Part shown: one piece after another, positions 10,883-24,178 of the stretch
Position numbering within the stretch: the stretch's first letter is position 1
Layout: each line of letters begins with the position of its first letter
NCBI RefSeq assembly: GCF_037975245.1
Contig: NC_092568.1
Coordinates: forward strand, 10,253,501 to 10,317,500
Length of the DNA stretch: 64,000 nt
Direction of reading: 5' to 3'
From: Apostichopus japonicus
Taxonomy: Eukaryota; Echinodermata; Holothuroidea; Aspidochirotida; Stichopodidae
Made by a program: the position numbers and the translations under genes
The notes under the pieces: generated by a model
Told to the model about the DNA's origin: nothing
Databases searched by the model: none
Seen by the model: the letters and a program-made list of their open reading frames with translations, nothing else

Positions 10883-13635
10883 GTGAGCGTTACATTTCCA
10901 TGAATTATATATACTGTTGTTCTACTTTAAATATTTAGGAGCACTTGTTGCCATGTTGCCCTTAAGTTAAAGGGCCTTATTTCATATTTTTTTGGGTCTT
11001 TTTTTGTCAAGGCCTTTATTTCTGGGTTTCCAGATTAGTAGGTCTTTTTCTCTTTTTTGGGGGAATTCTTTTCCTACTTTCAATGGTTCAAGTTTAACAC
11101 ACGGTACTCAATTCTGCCAAAACCAAAGAGGCTTTCGCAAGGCAGGTCATGTCCTAATTTCCCATCGAGAAGTTAACCTAGAGATTTCTCGGTTTCGTAG
11201 GAATTGCCTTTTCCTGCGGGGAAAAGGACAACAAGAAACGTTTTAGCTTTCCGCTAGAAGTGCCCATTGTCCTACAAGTTCTCTCCACTGGGAAAAGATA
11301 TGGGTGTGATTTAGTAACTCACAGATTCAATCGCCTTTAAGCAAACCTAGATTTAGCTTGAAATATTTTTGCTTCAAACAACTTTCATCTGTTTTTTTTT
11401 TCTCTTAAAGAAATCGAGTATGTTTTAATGGTAAATTTGTTCAATACAGCCAAAAGAAATATAAACACGCAGTCATTTCTGCGCCAGGGAGTCGGCATAA
11501 AAGTCGGTCTGGATAACATTTCCCGACAACTCTTCACATCTTTATCTTTTCCCTTTTTTTTTTTATAATCTTTATTCTTCCCCTTTTTAAAGAATCGTTT
11601 AGAGGCTCTCAAATGATACACATTAGTCATCGGAATTCGTTGAATTTTTTCCATTAACAGTATCTCTTAAATTCTAACCTGAAAGGGAATGGGGAGGGTT
11701 TCTACGAAGAAAGGCTAAGTTCCTTTCGTTAAGGCTCTTTCTCGACATCACGTATTCCCCTGGAGCAGTTTACTGATGCGCGCCCATATTCTGGTAGGGA
11801 AAGGATGTCCAATTGAGTGACAACTCACTGCCATGCTAAAGGGCTCCCTCCAGCCCCCCATGCACTGTCAGCTCGGTAACCTTGCTGCAAGGATAAGATA
11901 TGAAAATTCATAACTTAAATTGATTAAACGGTAGTGCCGCCTCGAACAATATGTTTCGAAAGATTGTATCACAACTACTGACGGTATATCACACGCCGGC
12001 CGTTCTTTTCGTCGAGGTGTACCTGTCAAAGAGATACGACGTAGGGGTACGAGGTAAATCACAACAGCGTGAGAAATTTGATTTCGCCTCCCGAAGTATC
12101 TATTTACCGTCGATTTTTTTCCCGTCAAGGTCCCGATTTCTTAAAACAAAATTTCGGGGCAATTCTCGACTGAAGGACGAGTAAAATTCCAGACGATATT
12201 TATCCACTGATAGTCCAATCCTAGACATGGATTTTCACGGAACCCTCGAAGTATCTGTCACTTTCAGTGCAGCAGGGGGTTGTGGATTATAGGATGTCAT
12301 TTCAACACGAGGACAGAACGCAAAAACGTAAATGCGTTTGGAACTTTCCAATTTTGGAGTTGTTCCCGATGGCTCCAAACTACATACAAAGTTGTATGAT
12401 TAGGGTCTGTGGGTATTTGCGTTTGTGTTTTCAAAAGCAGCGAGCAGTTCTCGTTCCTATTTGTAAATGGTATGGTCTTGGTTTTTTAAAAATACAACCC
12501 AGAAAAGATCGTCGTTCCGAAGCTTTCCCAAGACATCAGTCAATACATTGTGTCCGTATTTAGTTATTGGCGCAGCTCTTATTTTCTGGAATGGGTTGTA
12601 CTCTTCTGTATTTATAAGATGTGAAAATGTAAACTTCCGGGTTTCATGTCAAGCAGGAGTTTCACCCCTCCCTCCCCCCGACCCCCCTTACCCCCACCGA
12701 CTCTCCACTAGGTTGCAAATTCCACACCCACACCACCAATTGTTCAGTTCTGACTATAACGGCTCGGTCATATAAGCAAACTACAACAAAAATTATCCCT
12801 GAAATGGTATCAACTTGGGAAAAAAAGTTGCCCTTTTCTCTTTATAATTGTTAAGAAAATATTATTGTATGTCTCTGTCGTTCATGTAAATTGTGTATGG
12901 ATGTCCCATCTAGAGGCAACGTGAATGTTGTTACAGAATATTGAAACCTCTTTTATAGCTGAGTATGATAACATTGATTTTATTCCTGTAGGATACTGCA
13001 GTAGGCTCTGTCTGCGTTTCCAAGCATTGCCGAGTCTCGTACACCGTTGGACGGTACTGTACTATCACACGTCAACGTTCTTTTTCTCCCGATCGTCCCG
13101 CAGACATCGTTAACTTAAACGCTAGAATTGCTAATGAGAGAGGCTCTTATAATTCCTTGTGTAATACGAGAATTCCTGATAGTAGCTCTATACCCACCAT
13201 GTGATTTAGTTGCTACTTAAGATGCTGGTGAAATAAGTTGGGATCTTCCTAGAAAACATTGATTATTCATTCCACATGTACAGATGTGACAAGCTACCCA
13301 ATTTGCTTCTTACATCAGATCCGAGTGGTTCGTTTACATATATTTGACGGTATGCTCCCAGGACCGTGTTTTCATAAATCAATCAAGATAGTAGGGTTCG
13401 GATGAGGTTATATATAAGTGTATAACATAAAGTCTGTTCAAAGTATCTCTTTCGAGATCCGGCTTTAGGAATCACAAATGATTTCAGGGTTGGTAATAGC
13501 ATCATGTTTGATCTCTAGAGTAAGGCAAAATATTTCACCAAAACAGAACTAGTATTGTTCAATACAGGTGACAGACGCCTACAGTGGAATTACAACCCCT
13601 CCTTACCGGTTTTGAACCTCTGGACATACAATCAG
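10883..13635. other. Start of giant intron, no features recognised
   Basis: Contains a C-rich tract at about 12663-12700 (G-rich on the minus strand) but no shared repeats or exons I can support. Confidence 0.55.
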
Positions 13636-13745
13636 CGTCCATAGCCTAGTGGTTAGGGTGTCCGCGTACAGAGCGGGAGGGCCGGGTTCGAATCCCGGTG
13701 TAGGTTGGAAGTTTTTTCACTGTTCTTGATTTTCCAACTCACTAC
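13636..13745 (+). repeat. tRNA-like SINE head or tRNA pseudogene
   Basis: Contains an A box (TAGCCTAGTGGTTAGGG), a good anticodon stem TCCGC/GCGGG with a 7-base loop having T before the putative anticodon ACA, and a perfect T arm (CCGGG TTCGAAT CCCGG). The acceptor stem has at least two mismatches and the D stem only three pairs, so it is unlikely to be a working tRNA gene. It is followed by non-tRNA sequence and a TA microsatellite tail, as in a SINE. Confidence 0.6.
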
Positions 13746-13750
13746 GATAT

Positions 13751-13751
<1 letters not shown>

Positions 13752-13803
<52 letters not shown>
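13752..13803. repeat. TA microsatellite
   Basis: About 26 uninterrupted TA units after the tRNA-like sequence. Confidence 0.9.
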
Positions 13804-13807
<4 letters not shown>

Positions 13808-16800
13808 CCCTCTTTCATCTCCCTCATTCTTCTTGTTTATTCCCTTAATATTCGCTATCTTCCATGTTAACAGACAAATACTGTACTCTCCTACTGTAAC
13901 ACCCTTCTGCAAAGTTTTATCTCTGAATCCTTTTCAGAGATGTCACACCCTCTAACTTCTTGCCTACACCTGGATGTTTGCAACGAGATACTGTAAGCAG
14001 TTTGTTAACAACAATTTGCTATCGGATATAACAAGGGGAGCTAGCTACTGTACCTGTCATGCTGTGCACTAGGGTGCTATCATTTTGATATTAAACATAA
14101 AAATAATTCAACTATCGTCCCTTTCAAATTCAAATTCAGTGGTCTATGCATCAGGAGAAGTGTTTCGTAATGACTATTGTAATAGGCCATAATAAAGGAG
14201 AGGGGTGGTAGTGGGTGGGAGGGGGGGGGTGAGCAGTCTGTCAAAGTTATTAGTTCCATTTAGCTAAAATGATTCATACAAAGTGGTGGTTTACATATGG
14301 CATTGTGATCAACGTTATCAAGCAGATGTTTTTACAACAACTTTATTAATTTAAAGATACAGTGATGGTATCAACGTGAACTGATGGATGGAGTTGAGAG
14401 GAGATGATCAAATTCTGCGTTAGTTATTTCCTTGTCATCGTCTCGATCCATTTTGCCTTCCATTCTGTTTGTTAACCGCTGCAAAATGAGAAAGAGAAGT
14501 TAATTATGCTTTACTCCCTCGCGGCAGTGCGGCAGCATCTTTCTTATGGAGCCAACCCCTCGTTTTCCCTTAAACCCCCCACATTCTGCACTTTTTAACG
14601 ACTCTTAATGTAATTTTTACGTGCGGATAACACCGCAGAGCGAATAAAAGGAGATAGCATCACAATGGGGGAGTACCAAAGTGGAAAAACAGCCGTTAAG
14701 TTCATGAAGCGTAATCCTTGAGGGACTCAAACCTTGCTGGAGGATTAGGTTAGTTAGTATTAACTGTGACAACTGTAAGGACTGATTTTAAAAAATAAAA
14801 TAAAACAATATGCTTCAGACTCAGATTAAAAAGATTTGAGGTGAAAGTACAGGTCATTCAGTAATGAACGTTTGATCGCTCTGTTAAATGCCACCTAATC
14901 GCTCCAAGAGATATTTGAATGGTTCCATAAATGAAGAGTCCAATTCAATTTCATGTAAACAGATCAAAGTATTTGCCCCGTCAAACTATTATAAAAAAAA
15001 AAATTGAAAAAAAGAATTTTGACACCCCCAGCTGCATTTGGATATCATAAAAATAGATGTCAGAAAGACCAAATAAAAAAAAACAGTAAGTTTGTTTGCA
15101 CTTTTCGTTGCCACCTGTAATAGGGAGTCCTAAATAACAAAAAGCCAAATATGACAAAACAAAAAAGTTCATCATTTCAATCTTGCTAAACCTACAGTAT
15201 GGGGACCATTTTCATTTTTTTCCAGATGAGATTAATATTTACCAACCTCCATCTGTTAAAGCAGCTTATGTGCTTATATCATTATTAGTCACAGATTGTT
15301 ATTATAGCAGATTTTGATAAATATTTGAGTACATTAGATACATAAATACCCCCCCCCCCAAAAAAAAAAAAACTAACTATATAATCATCAGCATAAATAA
15401 AGACAAGTTTTCATCAGAAATGAAAAAAAAAGGCCAAAAGAGTTTGTAGTTTGCCTTTTGAATGTGGAAGCACTACTATGAAAAAGTGTCAACCGATCGA
15501 AGAGGGGACGAGCCATCAGATCGAAGTCCAATTAATTTGTTAATTGCTCATAAACCTTCTCGTAGGTAAAAAAAAAATAATTTAAGAACGTGTGTCCTAC
15601 TTTATAACTTACAATCTTATTTTTGAGTAATAATGGGTACTGTACATTTGAGAAAATTGCCCCAAAAGTATGTTAGGCCCTTTTATCCTCCACTAAGGGT
15701 CACCTTCTATAAGCCTTCTCCAGATAAACCCCCCCCCCCACACACACACACTCAAGAGGAAAGAGAAAAGACCAGCAAGATCTTTGACATGTATAGAATT
15801 CATGTTCCAGCTCTTCTGATGTTAAAACTGTCGTAAAATACTCAAAATGTCTTAAAGTGAATTAGTCGCCTTGATTATGCCCTACTTTGTCTCTCATAAG
15901 AAGATACCCTGGCAACCCCTTTTTATCATCATGGAGGACCTCCCCCCCCCCCTTCATCTCTCTCTAGCTCCTTTTCTTTGTTGTACTATTTTGAAACTAA
16001 TATTGAAACAGATTTACTCAAAAAGTCTTTAACAAACAAGTTGATATGTTGCATCATTCATGTAGTTTTTCAGAAGTCTCTAGCCAGGGGGCTGTCATTA
16101 ATCTATTTTAAGACGGGTGACATCGTCGTTCTGTGTCGCCGTGGCGTCCAGGGCTTTCTTTGAGGTAAAACCTGGCGTAGAACTAGGTAGGGATAGTCTG
16201 CATTTCCTGTAATTTAGATTTGGAAACGAGTTTGTTAACCTTACATAAAACAATATATCTAGAACAAACACAAAAACAATCTATCCTTGATCTAGTAACC
16301 TAATTTATTCTTCTTTTCTCTTTTACTTTTGATTTCACATCTTTTAATCAAGCCGCATTTTCCGCAGATTGTTTCTCCGATGACTTTTTTAAGTTCCGCA
16401 GAGGGGGGCGATATTCATATCAGGTTTGATTAAAATTATCTTTGTGCCATTGCTTAGTATTGCAAACCAGCTGATTGGATCAATCCAGCAGGGGTGAACT
16501 TGATTTGTGTTTTCCTGTATTCATTCACATTTTATTGATTTAATGCCATCTCATCAAGAAGAGATACATCAATATTTAAAAGGGCTGAAATAAAATTAAA
16601 AATATATAACAAAATATGCGCAGCTAACGTAACCTTGGGACATGACACGTGCATTGTGTATGTGCGTATTAGACGGAAAAGCGTAAATGTACCATTCCAT
16701 TGTTTTTTATGAAAATGAAGTTGCCGCGAAAAATGTTGAGATGCTCTCAAAGGTAGCAATTTTTGCGGTGAAAAAACAATAAAACGATCGGTATATTGTT

Positions 16801-17431
16801 TATCAGTTTGTAGAATGATGTGACGAGTAAAGTGAACAATAAAACATACTTTAGTCAAATGTTAAAAGCTAAAGTTATCAGCCTAGCCTCTCTATGAACA
16901 ATGTTAAAATACATATATTTGTTCCAACGGAGTCGTTTCATAAAATGATTATAAAACCAATTTACAACAAAATATTAAATTTGATGGAATATAAACTTGA
17001 TCAATGGATCAATATTCTGCAAAAGGTCTAACAATTGTAAGTTTCTGCAGTTAGTGAATAAAAAAGGACATATAGAACATGGAAAATTGTTCAATGGCAA
17101 AGTTTACCCAAAATGTGAGTAAATCACTTCTGTATTTGTAGAACGCTACTAATGACGTAAGTATGTTAAAGAAATAAACCACATCCTCATAGTATACAGG
17201 ATGGCGAAGATACAAATCTTTTTCCTTCAAATTTGGTGGCATTTCATGAATGCATATATATGGCAACAGGATAGTCCATGATGTCATTACGTCAATTCAA
17301 CGTACTCAGATGTTTTTGTTTTTCTTTACAATATTTAGCTCATATATTCACAGTAGAAAAATAATATTTCTACAAAGAAAATATGGCATAATTGATGAAA
17401 TCCTAAAAACAGAGATCATGGACTGCTTTAA
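13804..17431. other. Intron sequence without recognised features
   Basis: Homopolymer patches (C9A13 near 15351, C9 then CA repeats near 15730, C10 near 15942) but no gene or shared repeat seen. Confidence 0.55.
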
Positions 17432-20060
17432 AGGCATTGAAGACTCACCCCAAACAGCCTGCCGCTCTCAGGGGTCGAAATTTAGAATATTTACCACTAT
17501 TCCAGCGGAATAGTGGATTTGAAAATACACTATTCCGTCTCATTTTCCACTATTCCTTTGAAACTTTAAAAAGAAAAGAAATAACATAACAAAATTATAT
17601 GTTGAGTCTTCTGTTGGGCTATTGATAATCATTAGTGTTTTGTGTACTGAGGCAAGAAAGTCTGCAACCCAGGACGCAGTTTGTAAAACCCACTCACAAG
17701 GGCAATGTCAATGGCTAGTTTCCCACACTTCAGGGTATACGGGTCACAAGGACACCCACGGCCCAGCGCGGGGAGGTTGCTGTGATAAATCAGCCTCGCG
17801 GGAAATATTTTGAACAATATTGCCATTCCACATTTTTATTTGAATTGATATTGTATGTTAGTTAGTAAACGTTTTCTTTCGTATGAATTTGACTTCAGTT
17901 CAGCGTTCCCACTTCCCTCTAATGTGCAGGATTCCCTTCAACTGACTCAGTAATCCAGCAAAGAAAACATTTGTCTGCTGGAAATCACTGCATCGTTTTC
18001 TTGCATTCGCGTTAAGTTATACTCAATGCACAACGTATTCACTTTTCTTTAAAAAAAAATCTGAAAATCAGTAGAGAAATTACCAATTGTGTACAAAAAG
18101 AAAGTTGGTACACCTTTCAAATTTTATGAAAAGATTGAGCAAAACACTTTCGAAAACTTCACGCAAATCTGGCATATCGTGCTAAATGCATCTAATGTCA
18201 TGTTAACAAGGCTCTAGTACACCCATCTATGAATAAACCGTAAGACCACATCTGGTGTAAAGCGGGAGAAAAAGTATTTTTCTAGAATTTCCAAAATACG
18301 CAAAAATAGTATCCTACCATAGTTAAGTGTATAGCAAATAGCCTAACCGACTCGTCGGTTACGGATCACACGTAACTACAAAACACAACTAATTTTATTT
18401 TGCGAAGTTGAAGTTTTCTACAAGAACATGGAAACAATATTTAGCATATAGTGAATCATGCCAAGTGGCCTAAAACATGGCATTACCAGGGTTACTTTCA
18501 TAAAGATGGCCATAGCTACAGGGGCCCCCGATATCGTGCTATGCTTGTATGTACTGTGCCTCGTGTATAATGGGGAATATTATTGTTTTATTCATGCGGG
18601 GGAGTCAGTTGGCTTGAGGTGTGTTTTACTTACCTAAATGTAACGGGGCTATTTCACCTACTTGTCTTGAACGTCTAAGATAATATTCCGCATAACTTTA
18701 CCGATCCTTTACTAACTGACCTAATTAGTTCCAGAATGGAGCCAAAACAGTTAAACTCCGTGTAACGTTTCTTGGAAACATGCCAAAAAATTTTAACAAA
18801 CAGGTGTTACACAGGGGATGAGCTCACAGTTGTTTGGCAAGGTAGTACCTGGGGAAATTTGCAGCACATGTGTAGCCTAACGTAGTATTTAAATAGGGTT
18901 AAACACTGCAGTTGTGATGTACGTATATTTCATTGTTAGGCTAGAACGGGGCTTTGCCGAACGTTGTTTGTTTCATAATATCGGAAGTTTTGTAAGTTAA
19001 ACTTTTTAAAGATTGTAAGACATTTTAAATCTCTTTTCATACCATAATATTGCTACTCCAACTTGTCATTTTAAAATTTTCATCAGTTTCGTGACAATTT
19101 AAATTCCAAAATTTGTTATTATTTTGCATCTTCAACTGCTAATTTTTAATCGCCAGACACGCAAAATTACCAAAATTTTCCGGGGCCTTCGCCCCTGGAC
19201 TCCCACAAGCATAGGCGTAGGAGCCTTATTTGATTTGGGGGGCTGTAACGACTTGCCCGAAAAATATAACCAAAATCGGGAAATCGGCAGTTGTTTTTAG
19301 TGTGTTCGCAGGAAATTGAACAAGGATTTCCAACACTGTACTACCTGTTACCCACGAGGTGATAATTTTCCCTACATACGCGATGGTAAACGGAAACGTG
19401 TAAAGTGCAATAAATTGGAGGATAATGTAAGGCTTGCTATACTGTGCAAGTGCAGTTGGCTACGGAACATGTATGTACTGTACGTAACTGCAACTCACGT
19501 GTAAAGAGTTTCTTTTGTATTTCTGGGCAAGTTTTTACGCCCGGGAAACAAATAAAATTAAAATTGCTGGCTGACTAGTGACAGGCAAGTAAATTTAGAT
19601 GGATTTGTAAAAGTTTGTTGTTAGCTATCACTTTTAGCACTATCCATACGGAATAGTGAACCCAAGCAACTTGGTATTCCGTTCATGATTTCACTATCTT
19701 TGGATAGCGGAATAGCGTAAATTTCGACCCCTGCGCTCTCTGAAAAAAGTTAAATTTCCTGTGCTTGCAAGTGAAGTTTTTTTCGTGTCGCTACAAAATG
19801 CAGACAGTGATGAAACGTGATACCTTGTTTTCTTTTATCTAGACCTGAGATGTCCATCGCTGCTATATACACTGTGTTGTGGGTATTGACAGTAGCTGTA
19901 TGTATTGACTGTACACTAGTGTCTAATTACCGACGGTGGCAAGCTGTGTGTGTATTTTCTGGGATCGATGGTGGTGTCTAACACTTCTGTTACACCTCAT
20001 TCGAAACTAGGTCAGATTACCAGCATCAGACGTTTCTTTGTGCGCGAGTCTTCACTCCCT
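17432..20060 (+). mobile_element. TTAA MITE copy 1, split by an hAT-like insertion
   Basis: Left piece 17432-17468 (AGGCATTGAAGACTCACCCC...) and right piece 19734-20060 (...GAGTCTTCACTCCCT) together match the 357-bp MITE at 58361-58717. TTAA flanks both outer ends (17428-17431 and 20061-20064). Imperfect TIR of form AGG....TGAAGACTC. The host copy is older than the insertion it carries. Confidence 0.85.
17469..19733. mobile_element. 2.27-kb non-autonomous hAT-like element inside the MITE
   Basis: Perfect 16-bp TIRs: CAGGGGTCGAAATTTA at the left end and TAAATTTCGACCCCTG at the right. Flanking bases share CGCTCT on both sides (17463-17468 and 19734-19739), a shortened or mutated form of the 8-bp duplication typical of hAT. 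Subterminal CACTATTCC/GGAATAGTG motifs repeat at both ends. I recognise no transposase inside. A block near 19210-19250 (GCATAGGCGTAGGAGCC then GGGGGG) looks like the end of another, older transposon. Confidence 0.8.
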
Positions 20061-20064
20061 TTAA

Positions 20065-23000
20065 GCAAACAGTCCAAATGTATCAGGTTGGAAGAATAAT
20101 TTGCAGGATGATTGTAATAGAAAAGTAAAGTTTTTGAAGAATAGGTGCCTTTATGACATCACAGACTACCTACTGTGATCCACTTCAGGGAAGAACTCAG
20201 TCTAAAATACTGTAGTTACCATTCAATCAACCTTAGCTTGAGCAGGGGGTTGTTATGGAAACAACTCCCTGGCTTGAGTGAGGGACAAGATATTCAGATG
20301 GGATTTTCAACTAATAGTGTAGAACGGTTCTTTTCTTGGTCACGTTGTCTGCCACCCCGACTTTCTATAGCGACTTGAGGTTTCCATGGTTACGATGATC
20401 TCTACATGTGGAGTGTTTACTTTAATATGACTTACGTGGTTCCCTACTGGTCTCATACACAACCTTCTACTGAATTTTAAGGACACCATTTCAATGCATA
20501 TGCAGTTATTTAATGTCAGGTTTCCAAATGTAGAAATTATGCAAAAATGATGAAACTGAAAAAAGTCTAATGTTTCAATATTTTGCATCAAACTCAAATA
20601 TGTAATTTCAGCATGGTTGAATGTGTGCGTGTGTGTGTGTGTGTGTAGATATGTCTGTGATGTCTGCTTGTAAACACAATGTTTCAAATTTGAGGGAAAT
20701 ATATACATATTGATTAGGCACACCCTATCGTTTTGGCCACAGGTAGGTCAAAGGTCAGCATAGGTCAGACTGTACATAGCAACCTTGTAGACAATATATT
20801 AATTGTAAAAAATAAATTAGAACGTCAAATTCTAAAAAGATAAGACAGAACTCGACTGATGTCATTGAAATCTCCATTTATTTCTGCTTCCTACAACATT
20901 TTAAAATTTTTTGTTTTATATGCCAGTATCCTCATTTAATAATCTCACTAAATGTTTTAAGAAAAGTGAACGACTTGTAAATTCTGACAGAGAGACCTAA
21001 ATTGTTAGCAAACCTTTTACCGATATTGTTCTCAAGTTCATGATAACCTTGAATCATGGAAAGAATGCTAGCGTTGACTATACGTGTCAAGTTACCGAAA
21101 AGGAGAACAACAGAAAGTATAATGCATATAAATGTCTGTGAAATTTGAGTGTGGAGTTTTAATATCATATCAAAAGTAATAATACAGCTTGTACTTGAAA
21201 GAAAACAAATTATGGAACCTTGCTGAGTTGCAGTAATAGGACACCCTAAGATAAATAGGAAAGAATGTTTAAATTGCGAATTACGAGCGAATTAAGTAAA
21301 GCTTTTAGGAAAGCTAGGTATTAAGCTGTAGCATTTTATCTCAGTGAGTCAAAGATTGAAACATGCCTATGTTGCTTATAGGTCCAACTAATTAGCGAGA
21401 TTAAATTATAACGTAGTGAAACGAAGAAAAATTACTTGCATTTAGACGGAGTGAGTAATAAACATTCGAAAGTACCGAACGGAGACAAAAATATGAGAAT
21501 GAAAAGAAGAAGGCAGAAAAGAAATAAAATGAAATGAAGTGAAAGGAAAGGGAAAAGTGTGAGAGGGTATATAGTTTAATGCATGGTTGGCATGCTAGGA
21601 ACGTGGCTGTACAACATTCCTTTGAAACATTCATGTTACAGAAAAAAAAAATATTGAAATATTGATCCCCTAGAATATACTCACAGATATCAGAATAAGC
21701 TCAATAGAGGTTTTCAAACTTGAGAATCTTGCAACTTGAAAGCTGCCTACTTTCTTAACTCAATAATTGTTGTTGTTGTTGTGGGGTTGTTGTTGCCATG
21801 CCCATTTCATTGGAATCAATCATGTATATATGTACAAATGTATAGTATCGTATATATCTCTGTGCAGTCCACTGGGGGTCCTTTATAAAATTCTTCATTT
21901 GCCTCTGGCCCTTCCACAAAAATATCAGAATTCATGAGCCTTGTGACACTGGAGGTGTGTTTCGATCTCTCGTCTCCGGTATGTGAGTGACGATTCCACA
22001 AATATATCACAAGTATTTATTTACAAACATAAGTTCATATACTTAAATGGCAGCTATGAGAAAGGGGGGAGGGGGATGACCTCATTTTTGGCAAAGACAT
22101 GAATTATAAGTTTTGGTTGGAGGATTGTGGGGGAGAGGTGGGAGCATAGGAAGAAATGTTGATTGTGGGAGAGGGGTATGTACAAGAAACCAAATTGCTT
22201 TAACCTCCCAAACTTTAATAATCCTGAAACCCTGCGATTGAACATGTTTACCATTTTAGTTTTTTTGTTTCTCAAGGAAGAAAGAATACTAAACCTCTCC
22301 TAGTGTGATCTATTGTTTTGTAAAGTTAAAAATGTACTTTTGGAGTTCTTACAATGTATATATAACAATATTCTTTTTAATGTTTGAGGAAAAATCGGAA
22401 CATTTAACGCCAATGGCAACCCACTTTGGTAGTGTTTAACTATGTAGTCAATCGTCGGTATAGAACTCGTAAACGGATTCAAAATGGCAATCGCAATCAC
22501 GTGACCGCAGACCGTCTATGTCGCAGCTCTGTTAGGATCGATATGACAGCGCCCTCAGTGGAAAACGTCGAAGATCCTCTTTGTCATAACAGAACTTAAT
22601 ATTCAAGGCAAGATGTCAACATTTATCATAGGACGATATACAAACAGTTTCACTGCAGTATGTTAATCAAGCATAGTCTAGCTTTTTTTGGCATTTAGGA
22701 ATTGGACAGTTCAATTGTGATGCAAATCCTATTATATAACATGCCAACATTATGATCAATTACTTTTAAAGGTCTTTTAAAGGGTATTATCTCAAAAATA
22801 AAGAGTGGTGTATTAGAAATCTACCCTGCTCTACTAAAAGTCCACATTGAAATTTGATGAGATTTAATAGCCTTCTGTCATCCTTTAAGGTGCGACAAAA
22901 GTTAACACAACAGTATCAATCGATTATACTAGGTTTATTATATCCGTATACCTTTTCTTTAAAATCATTTTCTTCAAAAGCTTCCTTTTTTTACTTTCCA

Positions 23001-23969
23001 ATCAGAGAGTGATATACCAGTTTCATTTCTGAAACATTTTGTAACATCAAATAGTGCTTACATATGTAAAGTTGACTATTGTTGATAATGTATCTCTTTA
23101 AGTCCTACACATCAGTATCTTAGCCGTACCAGGGTTCTAAGCACTTAAAATCTGATGCACTTAGTTAAAAATCATTAATTTTTACAGTCACCGTTAGCAG
23201 GTATTGGACTGTGAAATATTGGTTTCATAAATTGCTTGGAAAAGTGAATTTTCACCCTTTTCTCTTTTTTTGTTGTTGTCAAAGTTGTCTTTTGATAAAA
23301 AGGATAAAGGTTATCTACCTGTAGATTTAAAAGACTGTGATGAAGAGAGTAATCTACCGTCGCATTATTTTAACCCTGGAAGTATTGAAGGGCTTTAAAA
23401 GAAAGCATGTTAAACCTACACTGTTGTAAAATGGGAAACAAAATGGCCACTACGAACAATAATGGAAGTTTGTAACAATCTTTGGTCAAAATTATTCATT
23501 TATAATGGGGAGAGGGAGGGGGATGGGGGGGGGGATTGAATTGAAAAAAAATCATTCCAGACCACAAAAGATAGTCTTTGGTGTTCCATCTGTCAGTCAG
23601 TGGTTTTTCCCCAGAATAGTGAGCACAATTGAAAAGTTGTAAGTGAAAGGGGCATGGAGGGAAGTTCCCCATAGCTGATTAGGGCCTCATACACAGCATG
23701 ACTGATTATATGGCCAATAAATTGCAAAAAAGAAGCAGGCTTTTTTTATATTTTTTTTCACAGATTTGGTAGCTTATACATTTGATAAGTGTAAGAATGA
23801 TGCCTGAGTACAACATTGTGTATGATGCAAACACTGATCTTCCAATGCATTTAGTGTTAATGCATGATTTTATTATTGTAGTGCAAATTAATAAGTGTGT
23901 TATTTGTTGCATAGGAACGGGACATGCTGAGTTACATCTGCCGTTGATTGAGATCTTGTTTTCATGAGG
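20065..23969. other. Intron sequence without recognised features
   Basis: Has a GT microsatellite at about 20624-20646 and a short TTG run near 21766, but no gene or shared repeat seen. 23508-23535 is G-rich. Confidence 0.55.
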
Positions 23970-24178
23970 GTCTAGACATGCGAGGCCCCATTTACATAAG
24001 ACAGCGAGCGAGGTGTTTACCCAGTAACGCTGTACTGTGCTAGTGTATAAACTCGGATCAGAACCACGCGATATGATCCCCAGCCATAGACTCTGATCAA
24101 GGTAGGGTCAGACCTCGTTCTCGGTGCTTAATCTGTAATGCAGACGCGGCTCGGGGTTGGCCGGGGTATCAGCAGAAA
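23970..24178 (-). repeat. Dispersed repeat family E, copy 1
   Basis: Diverged match to the reverse complement of 56105-56300. Shared stretches include TTTACATAAGAC near one end and TGTAATGCAGACGCGGCT / GGGGTTGGCC near the other, ending ATCAGCAG. Likely a MITE; its ends are not defined. Confidence 0.65.
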
